Shown here: piece by piece, positions 34,110 through 42,683 of the stretch | How positions within the stretch are numbered: position 1 is the stretch's first letter | How the letters are laid out: each line of letters opens with the position of its first letter | NCBI GenBank assembly: GCA_023459275.1 | Contig: JAEWVC010000058.1 | Span: forward strand, 1-53,522 | Reading direction: 5' to 3' | Length of the DNA stretch: 53,522 nucleotides | Source of the DNA: Bacillota bacterium | GTDB taxonomy: Bacteria > Bacillota > Clostridia > Christensenellales > Aristaeellaceae | Made by a program: the position numbers and the translations under genes | The notes under the pieces: model-generated | The model's input: the letters and a program-made list of their open reading frames with translations, nothing else | What the model was told of the DNA's origin: nothing | Databases searched by the model: none

Positions 34110-34138
34110 TTTACAAAGGCTGGAATATCGCGTATAAT
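34110..34138 (+). promoter_or_regulatory. Promoter of the radical-SAM repair pair
   Basis: TTTACA (34110-34115), 17-base spacer, TATAAT (34133-34138). The start site falls near 34145, inside the LexA box, so repressor binding would block transcription. Confidence 0.75.
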
Positions 34139-34143
34139 ACAAG

Positions 34144-34157
34144 CGAACAAATGTTCT
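34144..34157. promoter_or_regulatory. LexA (DinR) operator
   Basis: CGAACAAATGTTCT contains the perfect half-sites GAAC and GTTC with four bases between, the Gram-positive SOS box pattern. It covers the expected transcription start. It predicts DNA-damage induction of the two genes downstream. Confidence 0.75.
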
Positions 34158-34254
34158 TGTTATCTGTCAAACGGTTTTTCCGCGAATTTTTTCGGGAGTA
34201 TGCTCCTGCATTTGCGGAAAAATCCGGAAAATCCGGCGAAAGCGGTGTTGCGCC

Positions 34255-35592
34255 ATGAATTTGATGGACAAGCTGACGATCCTTTCGGACAGTGCCAAGT
34301 ATGACGCTGCCTGCACCTCCTCGGGGGTGGACCGTCCCGGCGGAAAGGGGATCGGCAGCGCCGTGGCGGCGGGCTGCTGCCACACCTTCGCCGCCGACGG
34401 GCGGTGCGTGTCATTATTGAAGGTGCTTTTGAGCAATCATTGCATCTACGACTGCAAATACTGCGTCAACCGGTGTACCAACGATGTCCCCCGGGCGGCC
34501 TTCACGCCCTCGGAGCTGGCGGAGCTCACCATCCAGTTCTACCGCCGCAACTATATCGAGGGGCTTTTTCTCTCCAGCGGCGTTTTAAAAAGCCCGGACC
34601 ACACCATGGAGCAGATGATCAAGGCGCTGGAGATCCTGCGCCATCAGTACCAATTCTGGGGCTATATCCACTGCAAGACCATCCCCGGCGCATCCCAGGA
34701 ACTGGTGCGCCGCCTGGGCACCCTGGCCGACCGGGTGAGCATCAACATTGAGCTTCCCAGCGAGGAGAGCCTGAAAAAGCTGGCGCCCAACAAAACGAAG
34801 CAGGCTATCCTGTCCCCCATGGCGCAGATCAGAAGCAATATTGAGGAAAACCAGCGGGAGCGGACCGTCATCAAGAGCGCGCCCGTCTTTGCCGCTGCGG
34901 GGCAGGCCACGCAAATGATCATCGGGGCCAGCCCGGAAAGCGATTATCACATTTTGAAGCTGGCCTCCGGGCTGTATGACAGGTACCGGCTCAAGCGCGT
35001 GTTTTATTCCGCCTACATCCCGGCGGTGAAGGACAATCTGCTGCCCTCCCTGAACACCAAGCCCCCGCTTTTGCGGGAGCACCGGCTGTACCAGGCGGAT
35101 TTCCTGCTTCGGCAGTACCAGTTCACCGCCGATGAGATTCTAAGCGAGCAATCCCCCAACTTCAACCCGTACCTGGACCCCAAGTGCAACTGGGCCGTTC
35201 AAAACATGCACTTTTTCCCTGTGGATGTCAACAGCGCGCCCATGGCCGATCTTTTGCGGGTGCCGGGGGTGGGGCCGATGAGCGCGCGGCGCATTGTTAC
35301 CGCCAGGAAAGCGGGAAGGCTGGACCTCGCCGCGCTCAGGCGCCTGGGAGTGGTGCTGAAAAGGGCGCAATATTTCATCCGCAGCAGCGACATGCCCTGC
35401 GGCCTGAAAGCTGGCAGGGAGATGACGGTGCGGGCGCTCATCGACCCCAACGTGCACGCTTTCGGAATAGAGCAGCTTTCCCTTTTCCCTGCCCTTACGC
35501 AACTGGGCCTGCCCTGTCCGGAGGATGGGAAAACGTTCAGCATCCAAAACGCGGTGGAGGAGGCGGTGCTGTGCCTGGCGCAAAGCCATTAG
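34255..35592 (+). CDS. Putative DNA modification/repair radical SAM protein
   Basis: 445 aa. The 4Fe-4S/SAM site is CIYDCKYC (Cys63, Cys67, Cys70), early in the chain and preceded by further Cys residues (AAGCCHTF, GRC). Near the C-terminus VPGVGPMSARRIVTARK is a helix-hairpin-helix DNA-binding motif. This matches the family annotated as TIGR03916, always next to TIGR03915, whose reaction is unknown. SAM cleavage chemistry on DNA is the usual guess. The ATG has only a weak ribosome site; the leader from the promoter is about 110 bases. The LexA box supports a repair role. Confidence 0.92.
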   Translation: MNLMDKLTILSDSAKYDAACTSSGVDRPGGKGIGSAVAAGCCHTFAADGRCVSLLKVLLSNHCIYDCKYCVNRCTNDVPRAAFTPSELAELTIQFYRRNYIEGLFLSSGVLKSPDHTMEQMIKALEILRHQYQFWGYIHCKTIPGASQELVRRLGTLADRVSINIELPSEESLKKLAPNKTKQAILSPMAQIRSNIEENQRERTVIKSAPVFAAAGQATQMIIGASPESDYHILKLASGLYDRYRLKRVFYSAYIPAVKDNLLPSLNTKPPLLREHRLYQADFLLRQYQFTADEILSEQSPNFNPYLDPKCNWAVQNMHFFPVDVNSAPMADLLRVPGVGPMSARRIVTARKAGRLDLAALRRLGVVLKRAQYFIRSSDMPCGLKAGREMTVRALIDPNVHAFGIEQLSLFPALTQLGLPCPEDGKTFSIQNAVEEAVLCLAQSH

Positions 35593-35606
35593 CGGAGCCC
35601 TGCGAC

Positions 35607-36344
35607 GTGGTATACCTGTACGACGGCGGCCTGCCGGGCCTCTTTTGCTGCGTGCACGAAAGCGTATACAGCCGGGAACTTCCTTTTGCCATCCTGCCGG
35701 AGGGGGAGGTGCAGCAGGCCATGTTCTTCCGAAAAAGGATTGAAACCGACCTGCAAAAGGCGGACAAGGTGAGCAAAGCCATGGCCGCAAAAATTTCCCC
35801 AAGGGCATTGGAGCTTTTCCGGAATGTGTTTTTCAGCTGCCTTGCGCAGAAAGAACTGGCGCTTTTGCGCTTTGCGCTGCTGGCGTTTCAAAACGGCCCA
35901 AAGGTGATGGACATGCTTTCCCATCCGCAGGTGGCGGCGCTGCTGGACGCCGAACGCCACCTTTTGCGGGAAGCGCACCTGCTCACCGGGTTCGTGCGCT
36001 TTTCCGACTGCGATGGGCGGCTGGTTTCCGTCATCAGCCCCAAAAACTTTATCCTGCCCTTCCTGGCCGGCCACTTTGCCGACCGGTACCGGAATGAGGC
36101 TTTCGTGATCTTTGATAAGACCCACAAGGCGGCGCTGTTTTTTGAGAATGGCCAAATGGAGCTGGCGGAGCTTAGCGAGCTGGAATTCCCCGAAGCCTCC
36201 CAGGCGGAGGAAGGGTACCGCGAGCTGTGGCGGCAGTTTTATAAAACCATCGCCATTCCGGGCAGGTACAACCCCAAGTGCCGCATGAACCATATGCCCA
36301 AACGGTATTGGGAAAACATGACCGAGGTGCGGGACCTGCTGTGA
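35607..36344 (+). CDS. Probable DNA metabolism protein, partner of the radical SAM protein
   Basis: 245 aa, matching the family annotated as TIGR03915 (a DUF4130-type domain). The opening VVYLYDGGLPGLFCCVHE is the family start; a GTG at 35607 is therefore chosen. Later blocks: LTGFVRFSD, ISPKNFILPFLAGHFADRY and the C-terminal NPKCRMNHMPKRYWENMTE. It starts 14 bases after the radical-SAM stop and has a weak ribosome site, suggesting coupling. Members are seen alone or fused with uracil-DNA-glycosylase-like domains; the activity is unknown. Confidence 0.9.
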   Translation: MVYLYDGGLPGLFCCVHESVYSRELPFAILPEGEVQQAMFFRKRIETDLQKADKVSKAMAAKISPRALELFRNVFFSCLAQKELALLRFALLAFQNGPKVMDMLSHPQVAALLDAERHLLREAHLLTGFVRFSDCDGRLVSVISPKNFILPFLAGHFADRYRNEAFVIFDKTHKAALFFENGQMELAELSELEFPEASQAEEGYRELWRQFYKTIAIPGRYNPKCRMNHMPKRYWENMTEVRDLL

Positions 36345-36444
36345 CAAACACAGAAAAGAAGGTCAAAATAGTCGAGCGGGACGGTTTCCCATCCTATATA
36401 ATGAAGCTGCTTCCGGAAGCAAAACGACGCAGGAGAAAAAGGCT

Positions 36445-37953
36445 ATGGATCATTCGCTGTGCATACTGTCGCTGGTGGGCCTTGTTGAAGAGCGGGTCCG
36501 GGACGGGCTGGACGCAAGGGCGCTGGAGCAGGCCACGGGGTTTTCCTACCGGCATCTTCGCCAGATATTCAAGGACAAGACAAGGATGACCCTTGGAAAA
36601 TACGAATTGTCCCGCCGCCTGGCCCACGCGGCCTTTGACATGGCCCACACGGAAAAGCGCCTGACGGACATCGCCGGGGAGTACGGCTTTGGCGCCTATG
36701 ATTCCTTCACCAGGGCTTTCCGCAGGGAGACGGGCATGGCGCCCAGCCTTTTTCGAAAAGAGAACAAACCCGTGGGACGAAAAAGGCTGGCTGTGGGCGC
36801 CTTTGGCCCGGCAATCCTGCCGGAAAGCGGCCCTTTAGCTGGCGCGATGACGGAGGCGGAACAAATGGAAAAGGAAATGAAAAAGGCGGCGGAAAGCTGT
36901 ATCCTGTACGGCGTCCCCAAGGTGGAGTATTCCTATGAGATGTGCACACCCTTCCCGGCGTGCCTGCGGGCCTGCCTGAACTACATGGGCCAGCAGGCCG
37001 ACTACGCAAGCCTAATGGCGGTCAGCGGCGCGGCCTTCCGGCTGCGCTGGAACCTGGAAAAGTGGGATGGGGGCAATGTGGACATACGGTACATCTACGA
37101 AGATCCTCTGGAAGCCTTCCGGCGCTCCTTCCGGTCGGCGGGGCGCCAGGTGCGTTTTCTGAAAAGGGAAAGCAGCAGCAAGAAGGAGTTTGAAGCCTTC
37201 CTCCGGGAGGAGATCGGCAAAGGGAGGCCCGTGATCGCCCTGGGCATCATCGGGCCGCCGGAGGCCTGCATCTTAACCGGCTACATGGACGGCGGAGAAA
37301 CGCTGCTGGGCTGGAATTTTTTCCAGGGAAACCCGGAATACGACCGGGAGAGGGAACAGCATGAATGCGGGTATTTCATCACCCGCTCCTGGTGGGAAAA
37401 CGAATGCACCACGCTTTTGATGGCCATCGGTGAGGAGGCCGGGGAACCTGCTCCCCTGAAGGAACTTCTGGCAAACGCTTTGGATGTGCTGACCAGGGAG
37501 CGCTTGATGCTTTCGGACGGCGCGGGCGGGAAGAACGCCGTGGCCGGCGGCCAGGCCGCGTATGGCGCCTGGGCAAAGGCCATAGGCGACGACAGGGAGT
37601 TTCCTGAAAACGCGGTGCTGCCTCTCCTGTTTGAGCGGGCCATGTGCCAGACGGACGCCCAGGTCATGGTAGGTGAAGGCCGCTCCTATGCCGCCTGCTG
37701 GCTGGAAAAGGCAGGGCAAAGCAGCCCCGCCATCGCCGGCCTGTGCGAAAAAGCTGCCGGGGAGTTCAAACATACCGCAGAATGTGCCCTGAAGATGTAT
37801 GAGGTCAAGGGCGGATTTGAGCAGAATGGGCAAAATATCCGCACCCTGGCCCGGCCCGAGGTGCGCAGGCAGATCGTGGCGCTGATCATGAAGGCAAAAC
37901 AGCATGAGGCCGCGGCCAGCGGATATATTCAAAAGATGCTGGAAATCCTGTGA
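36445..37953 (+). CDS. AraC-type HTH protein fused to a C39/BtrH-like domain
   Basis: 502 aa. Residues 1-105 are a complete AraC/XylS DNA-binding domain: GFSYRHLRQIFKDKTRMT and IAGEYGFGAYDSFTRAFRRE. Residues about 150-320 resemble papain-like C39 or BtrH N-terminal domains: CTPFPACLRACLNYMG (Cys167, 173, 177), SGAAFRLRW, and ACILTGYMDGGETLLGWNFF. The histidine normally before the GY strand is absent (PEACILTGY), so it may bind rather than cleave. The rest is helical. The ATG is preceded by GGAGAAAAAGGCT. A TATAAT lies about 50 bases upstream. It is not in the SOS pair's operon with certainty. Confidence 0.8.
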   Translation: MDHSLCILSLVGLVEERVRDGLDARALEQATGFSYRHLRQIFKDKTRMTLGKYELSRRLAHAAFDMAHTEKRLTDIAGEYGFGAYDSFTRAFRRETGMAPSLFRKENKPVGRKRLAVGAFGPAILPESGPLAGAMTEAEQMEKEMKKAAESCILYGVPKVEYSYEMCTPFPACLRACLNYMGQQADYASLMAVSGAAFRLRWNLEKWDGGNVDIRYIYEDPLEAFRRSFRSAGRQVRFLKRESSSKKEFEAFLREEIGKGRPVIALGIIGPPEACILTGYMDGGETLLGWNFFQGNPEYDREREQHECGYFITRSWWENECTTLLMAIGEEAGEPAPLKELLANALDVLTRERLMLSDGAGGKNAVAGGQAAYGAWAKAIGDDREFPENAVLPLLFERAMCQTDAQVMVGEGRSYAACWLEKAGQSSPAIAGLCEKAAGEFKHTAECALKMYEVKGGFEQNGQNIRTLARPEVRRQIVALIMKAKQHEAAASGYIQKMLEIL

Positions 37954-37970
37954 CCGGCAAATACAGCAAC

Positions 37971-38010
37971 ACCCCCACCCCCGGTGTCCCCGGGGGCGGG
38001 GGTTCGTTAT
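37971..38010 (+). terminator. Terminator after the AraC-type fusion gene
   Basis: ACCCCCACCCCCGG (37971-37984) pairs with CCGGGGGCGGGGGT (37990-38003) with one mismatch; tail TCGTTAT is weak. It separates convergent genes. Confidence 0.6.
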
Positions 38011-38026
38011 GGGAGCGCATCCCTAT

Positions 38027-39037
38027 TTACAGATCAATGAATTTTTGAAATTCCGGCAGGATACCGATGCCGTCGGGGTAGTGGGCGGCAAACTGCGGGA
38101 TGGCGTGGCTGGGGAAGGAGTTGCCTTCGATGAACCTGGGGCCGTCCTTGGTGATGGCCACATCCCAGGCGATAAAGCGCATCTGCGGCACCTTCTGCGC
38201 CGCCTCCAGGCACATGCTTTTCGCTTCTTCCCAAAAGGGAATCTGGAAGCCCACAATGGGCGTGCCTGTGCCGGGATGCGTCTTGAAGGTGTTGCCCTGC
38301 TTGTCCGCCCCCACGGTGAGCAGCCTGCCGGAGTCAAGGTCCACCCTGGCGGCCATGCCCCCGCAGTCCACGTTGTCCATCACCCGGCCATTTCCGATGC
38401 GCAAAAAGGCGTATACGATCCCCTGCCGCTTGTCACCCAGGAGCGTGGCGATGCGGATGGTATTCACGGAGGTGGGGCACAGGGCGGCAAGCTTTTCATG
38501 CTGCCTGACCACTTCCTCCAGAATGCCGATGCTGTTGCTTTTGAGCATTTCCAGAAAGCCGGGAGCACCGCTTTCCCAGTCCTTCCGGGTATATTTCTCA
38601 ATGCCCTGGCCGCTGGAGCCCTCCAAGGGCTTGGCGATCACTTCCTCTTTGTCCGCAAGGAAGCTTTGGAGCGCCTCCGGCGCGGTGCCGGGGCCGATCT
38701 CCAGCCAGTCCCTGCCCACCTGGTGGGCAAACAGGGTGTTGAACTCCGCCTTGTTGTCAAAATAATGCCAATACGCTTTGTCGTTCATCCGCCGCACAAT
38801 GCTGTTGGAGACGCCGCGGGTGATCTGTGTCCTGCGCTGGCTGCCGTTCAGGCGGTAGAACTCCGCGATTTTATAGTCCACGTACCCCGCGTTGTAACGG
38901 ACGGCGCACGCAAGCATGTCCAACAAAAGCCAGAGACGGCTTTTTCCGCTGCGGCTCTTCAGCAGCTTTGTGGTCTTCCACATGGCTTTAAAATCCATAT
39001 GGATCACGCGGGCGAAAAGGAATTTCAAACGGTTCAT
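38027..39037 (-). CDS. Sugar-transfer-associated ATP-grasp protein
   Basis: 336 aa. ATP-grasp features are visible: KEEVIAKPLEGSSGQGIE (ATP lysine and glycine loop), ILEEVVRQH, and the metal-binding FIAWDVAITKDGPRFIEGNS near the C-terminus. This matches the family called sugar-transfer-associated ATP-grasp, which ligates an acid to an amine or thiol, often in surface-polysaccharide modification. The start codon follows directly after ychF by 17 bases on the same strand, so they are probably co-transcribed. The exact reaction is unknown. Two glycosyltransferases lie within 7 kb but not in the same operon. Confidence 0.85.
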   Translation of the reverse strand: MNRLKFLFARVIHMDFKAMWKTTKLLKSRSGKSRLWLLLDMLACAVRYNAGYVDYKIAEFYRLNGSQRRTQITRGVSNSIVRRMNDKAYWHYFDNKAEFNTLFAHQVGRDWLEIGPGTAPEALQSFLADKEEVIAKPLEGSSGQGIEKYTRKDWESGAPGFLEMLKSNSIGILEEVVRQHEKLAALCPTSVNTIRIATLLGDKRQGIVYAFLRIGNGRVMDNVDCGGMAARVDLDSGRLLTVGADKQGNTFKTHPGTGTPIVGFQIPFWEEAKSMCLEAAQKVPQMRFIAWDVAITKDGPRFIEGNSFPSHAIPQFAAHYPDGIGILPEFQKFIDL

Positions 39038-39054
39038 ATGGCGCCTCCCGGTTG

Positions 39055-40152
39055 CTATACATTGAAACGGAACAGGGTCACATCCCCGTCCTGCATCACA
39101 TATTCCTTGCCCTCGCTGCGGATCAGCCCCTTTTCCCGGCAGACCGCCATGCTGCCCTGGGCTTTTAAGGTTTCAAAGGGCACGATCTCAGCCCGGATGA
39201 AGCCCTTTTCAAAATCGGTATGGATCTTTCCGGCGGCCTGGGGGGCTTTTGTGCCCGCCTTGATGGTCCAGGCCCGGCACTCGTCCGCGCCGGCAGTCAA
39301 GAAGGACATTAGCCCCAGCAGCCGGTAGCAGGCGGTAACCAGCCTGTCCAGCCCGCTTTGCGCAAGCCCCAGGGCGTCCAGGAATTCCGCCTTCTCCTCC
39401 GGGGGCAATTGCGCGATCTCCTCCTCAATGCGAGCGCTGATCACCATCAGCTCCGCATGCTCGGCCGCGGCGATTTCCCGCATCTTCAAAACGCCCGGGA
39501 TTTCTTCTTCAGGCTTCCCCAAATCATCCTCGGCAATGTTGGCGGCGTAGATCACGGGCTTGGTGGTTAAAAGAAACCAGCCGTCGATGATTTCACGCTC
39601 CTCGTCCGACATCATATAGGTACGGGCGGGACTGCCTTCCTCCAGATGTTTTGTAAGCCGCGCCGCCAGGTCGGCCTCCTGGGCATATTTCTTGTCGCCG
39701 GACTTGATCATCTTGCGGGCCTTGTCCTCCCGGCGGGAAACGGTTTCCAGATCCGCGAAGATCAGCTCCAGATTGATGGTTTCTATATCCCGAACCGGAT
39801 CCACGCTGCCGTCCACGTGAATGATATTCTCATCCACAAAACAGCGCACCACGTGGACGATGGCGTCCACCTCCCGGATATGCGACAGAAACTTGTTGCC
39901 CAAGCCCTCGCCACGGCTGGCACCCTTCACAAGCCCGGCGATGTCCACAAACTCGATGCCGGTGGGTGTCACCTTCTTGGGGTGGTACATCTCCGCCAGC
40001 ACATCCAGCCGGCCGTCGGGCACCAGCACCACGCCTGTGTTGGGCTCAATGGTGCAAAATGGATAGTTGGCGGCCTGCGCCCCCGCCTTGGTGATGGCAT
40101 TGAACAGGGTGCTTTTCCCTACGTTGGGCAAGCCCACGACGCCCAGCTTCAT
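39055..40152 (-). CDS. ychF: Ribosome-binding ATPase YchF (OLA1 family)
   Basis: 365 aa, the standard length. G1 is GLPNVGKSTLF; G3 is DIAGLVKGASRGEGLGNKFL; the C-terminal TGS domain includes RAWTIKAGTKAPQAAGKIHTDFEKGFI. Although of the Obg GTPase family, YchF prefers ATP and associates with ribosomes. It is nearly universal and single-copy. The gene lies 17 bases upstream of the ATP-grasp gene on the same strand. A dispersed repeat (40240-40294) sits upstream of it. Confidence 0.98.
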   Translation of the reverse strand: MKLGVVGLPNVGKSTLFNAITKAGAQAANYPFCTIEPNTGVVLVPDGRLDVLAEMYHPKKVTPTGIEFVDIAGLVKGASRGEGLGNKFLSHIREVDAIVHVVRCFVDENIIHVDGSVDPVRDIETINLELIFADLETVSRREDKARKMIKSGDKKYAQEADLAARLTKHLEEGSPARTYMMSDEEREIIDGWFLLTTKPVIYAANIAEDDLGKPEEEIPGVLKMREIAAAEHAELMVISARIEEEIAQLPPEEKAEFLDALGLAQSGLDRLVTACYRLLGLMSFLTAGADECRAWTIKAGTKAPQAAGKIHTDFEKGFIRAEIVPFETLKAQGSMAVCREKGLIRSEGKEYVMQDGDVTLFRFNV

Positions 40153-40239
40153 TTCTACGCCCCTTCCTTAACATGAGAACAATGGCCCGTTTATTATACT
40201 AGGACAACCCGTGAAATGCAATCTTTGGCAAGAGAAAGA

Positions 40240-40294
40240 CGGGAAGGGGACTTTTTGAAAAAAGTCCCCTTCCCGCACCCATCCTTCAAAAACT
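40240..40294. repeat. Dispersed inverted repeat, copy B
   Basis: CGGGAAGGGGACTTTTT (40240-40256) pairs perfectly with AAAAAGTCCCCTTCCCG (40259-40275), followed by CACCCATCCTTCAAAAACT. It has the same layout and orientation as the copy at 8043. The changes in the two arms are compensatory (C in A becomes G in B, with its partner changed). Confidence 0.78.
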
Positions 40295-40309
40295 ATTCTT
40301 TTTCTGCTT

Positions 40310-40627
40310 TCAGGCGTGCTTCTTTTTCAGGGCCGACACAGCGCACAATGCTCCGCCCCCTGCCAGGAAAACGGCTGCCGCGATAGCGAAGGCCAGCCTG
40401 TAGCGCAGGAGAAAATGCTCAAACGGGCTCTTTGCGGAAAATGAATGAACACCGCTGTCGTACGCCGCGTCAAAGCTTAGTGCATTGCCCCCCATCTCTT
40501 TTGCCTGTGCCGCCACATCGGCGGGAGCGGCGTTGAGCTTGCCGACTTCAACATATCCGTAGATGGCAATGCCTGCAAGGATCACAAAGACACCGGCCAC
40601 GATCAGGATCAATCCAAAGTTTTTCAT
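40310..40627 (-). CDS. Small two-span membrane protein, unknown function
   Basis: 105 aa with a membrane span at each end (about residues 5-25, LILIVAGVFVILAGIAIYGY, and 78-97, LAFAIAAAVFLAGGGALCAV). About 50 outside residues lie between, and the short basic tail KKKHA follows. AAGGAAGG precedes the ATG at 40627. It could be a small membrane accessory protein; no family recognised. It stands alone upstream of ychF. Confidence 0.7.
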   Translation of the reverse strand: MKNFGLILIVAGVFVILAGIAIYGYVEVGKLNAAPADVAAQAKEMGGNALSFDAAYDSGVHSFSAKSPFEHFLLRYRLAFAIAAAVFLAGGGALCAVSALKKKHA

Positions 40628-40848
40628 AACTGACCTTCCTTTCGCCTGCTTCGGCGCTGCCAAAATCCGGTTATTTGTATGTCATCATCATAATAGGACT
40701 TGTGCCGCAAGTCAAGAGAAAGGAAGAATTTTGCATCATTTTATCCATCTCGCACGTTATTTTACGGAATGCAGAATTTATGCCCCGTGCAGGGAAAAGA
40801 CCGCTTTTCCCGGAAATACTACACATGAAAAGCGTGAGGAGGAGTCCT

Positions 40849-41796
40849 ATGCGTCCTGTGCTATATGTCGTGGTCCCCTGCTATAACGAGCAGGAGGTGC
40901 TTCCCGAAACGTCCAAACGGCTGAAAGCCAAGATGGCCGCCCTTCTGGAGGCCGGGCGCATCGATGAAAAAAGCCGGGTGATGCTGGTAAACGACGGTTC
41001 CCGGGACCGCACCTGGGAGTTGATCGAGGAACTGCATGCCGGCGATCCCCTATTTTCCGGGGTGAAGCTCTCCCGCAACCGGGGCCATCAAAACGCGCTG
41101 CTGGCCGGTCTGATGACCGCCAAAGAGTTTGCGGACGTCACCATCTCCATGGACGCCGACCTTCAGGACGACATTGAGGCAATGGACGCCTTTTTGGATG
41201 CGTTTGAAAAAGGCAGCGACGTGGTCTACGGCGTGCGCAGCGCGCGCGCTTCCGACACGGCCTTCAAGCGTTTGACCGCCGAAGGTTTTTACAAGCTGAT
41301 GAAGGCGCTGGGTGTGGACATCGTGTTCAACCACGCAGACTACCGGCTGCTCTCCCGCCGGGCGCTTGACGCGCTGTCCGAATACCGGGAGGTCAACCTG
41401 TTCCTGCGGGGCATGGTGCCCCTGGTGGGCTTCAAGAGCAGCACGGTGAGCTACGAAAGGCATGAGCGCTTTGCGGGGGAATCAAAATACCCCCTCAAAA
41501 AAATGCTGGCCTTCGCCTTTGACGGCATCACCTCGCTTAGCGTAAAGCCCATCCGGCTGATTCTGTCCCTGGGGGTGGTCATCTTTTTCTTCAGCCTTTT
41601 GATGCTGCTGTATGCGCTGATCTCCAAATGGACGGGCCATGCGGACACCGGCTGGACAAGCATCCTGGCCTCCATTTGGATGATCGGGGGGATCCAGCTA
41701 TTGTGCCTGGGCGTTATCGGGGAGTACATCGGCAAAATCTACAGCGAAACAAAGCAGCGGCCCAGGTATATCATTGAGAAAATACTGAACGAATGA
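40849..41796 (+). CDS. GT2 family glycosyltransferase with C-terminal membrane spans
   Basis: 315 aa. The GT-A fold has VVPCYNEQEVLPE, the nucleotide/metal motif SMDADLQDD, and VNDGSRD. The C-terminal third has two membrane spans (LILSLGVVIFFFSLLMLLYA and a second near WMIGGIQLLCLGVIGEY), as in the GtrB/DPM1-like group that load glucose or similar onto undecaprenyl phosphate. GAGGAGGAG lies four bases before the ATG at 40849; the longer frame is rejected. Role: lipid-linked sugar donor for envelope glycosylation; sugar unknown. Confidence 0.93.
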   Translation: MRPVLYVVVPCYNEQEVLPETSKRLKAKMAALLEAGRIDEKSRVMLVNDGSRDRTWELIEELHAGDPLFSGVKLSRNRGHQNALLAGLMTAKEFADVTISMDADLQDDIEAMDAFLDAFEKGSDVVYGVRSARASDTAFKRLTAEGFYKLMKALGVDIVFNHADYRLLSRRALDALSEYREVNLFLRGMVPLVGFKSSTVSYERHERFAGESKYPLKKMLAFAFDGITSLSVKPIRLILSLGVVIFFFSLLMLLYALISKWTGHADTGWTSILASIWMIGGIQLLCLGVIGEYIGKIYSETKQRPRYIIEKILNE

Positions 41797-41815
41797 TACC
41801 GGCGGGCGGTGCAAG

Positions 41816-42682
41816 TCACCTATGTATGCCGTAAAAAAACAAAGCGATGGTGCCCGGCCCCACGTGGGATCCGGTCACAGGCTCATACCACACTTTCAGG
41901 ATTTCTCCCGTATGGCCGGCCTCACGGACTTTGTCAGCAAGGAGCCGCGCGCCTTCCCCGCTGTCCGCGTGGGCGATGCCGATAGGAGCGGCGTGATTGG
42001 AAGCCAGCTGCCGGTAGGCATTCACCAGGGCTTCCAGCGCCCTTTTCCGCCCGCGCTCCTTGTGGCATAGAACGATCCTGCCCTCCTCGTCCCCTTTCAG
42101 AATGGGCTTGATTTGAAGAATATTTCCTACCAGGGCGGCCGCGCCGGAAATGCGGCCGCCTTTTTTCAAATACATCAAATCTTCTACCGTAAAATACTGG
42201 CAGATTTTTTCGCTGTTATTTTCCGTCTGCGACACAACCTCCTCGAAGGGAGCGCCGGCCTCCTTCAGCCGGGCGGCGAACACCACCGGCAAGCCCTCCC
42301 CCAGGGAGGCGGCGCGGGTGTCGATAACGGCGATCTTCCTTTGGGGATACTGCTGCGCAAGCTCCGCCGCAGCCGTTACCGCCGCTTGATGAGTGCCGCT
42401 GATGCCGCTGGAGATGCCGATATAGATCACATCCGTCCCCTTGGACAGATACGGGGAAAAGGCGCTGGTGAAGGCCTGTGTATTGACCATGGAGGTCGTA
42501 ACAGCCGCCCCCCTGCGCATGGCATCATAAAATGCTCCGCCGTCGAAAGATTCATCACCGCCCTCGGGATCCGGATAGGTTTGTCCGTTCACCGTGTAGG
42601 ATAGCGGTATGATTTGAAGACCATACCGTTCAATAAGTTCGTCGGGCAGGTTCGCGCAGGTGTCGGTAAAGATCACATACAT
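41816..42682 (-). CDS. DegV family fatty-acid-binding protein (copy 2)
   Basis: 288 aa. IFTDTCANLPDE at the start, ITTSMVNT-like lipid entry segment (here VTTSMVNTQAF), ISSGISGT and KGGRISGAAALVG are family hallmarks. DegV/FakB proteins bind fatty acids and present them to the FakA kinase for phospholipid synthesis. It begins one base after the stop of the preceding DegV gene, so the pair is translationally coupled. The end HVGPGTIALFFYG matches the partner's end. FakA is not in the window. Confidence 0.94.
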   Translation of the reverse strand: MYVIFTDTCANLPDELIERYGLQIIPLSYTVNGQTYPDPEGGDESFDGGAFYDAMRRGAAVTTSMVNTQAFTSAFSPYLSKGTDVIYIGISSGISGTHQAAVTAAAELAQQYPQRKIAVIDTRAASLGEGLPVVFAARLKEAGAPFEEVVSQTENNSEKICQYFTVEDLMYLKKGGRISGAAALVGNILQIKPILKGDEEGRIVLCHKERGRKRALEALVNAYRQLASNHAAPIGIAHADSGEGARLLADKVREAGHTGEILKVWYEPVTGSHVGPGTIALFFYGIHR

Positions 42683-42683
42683 T

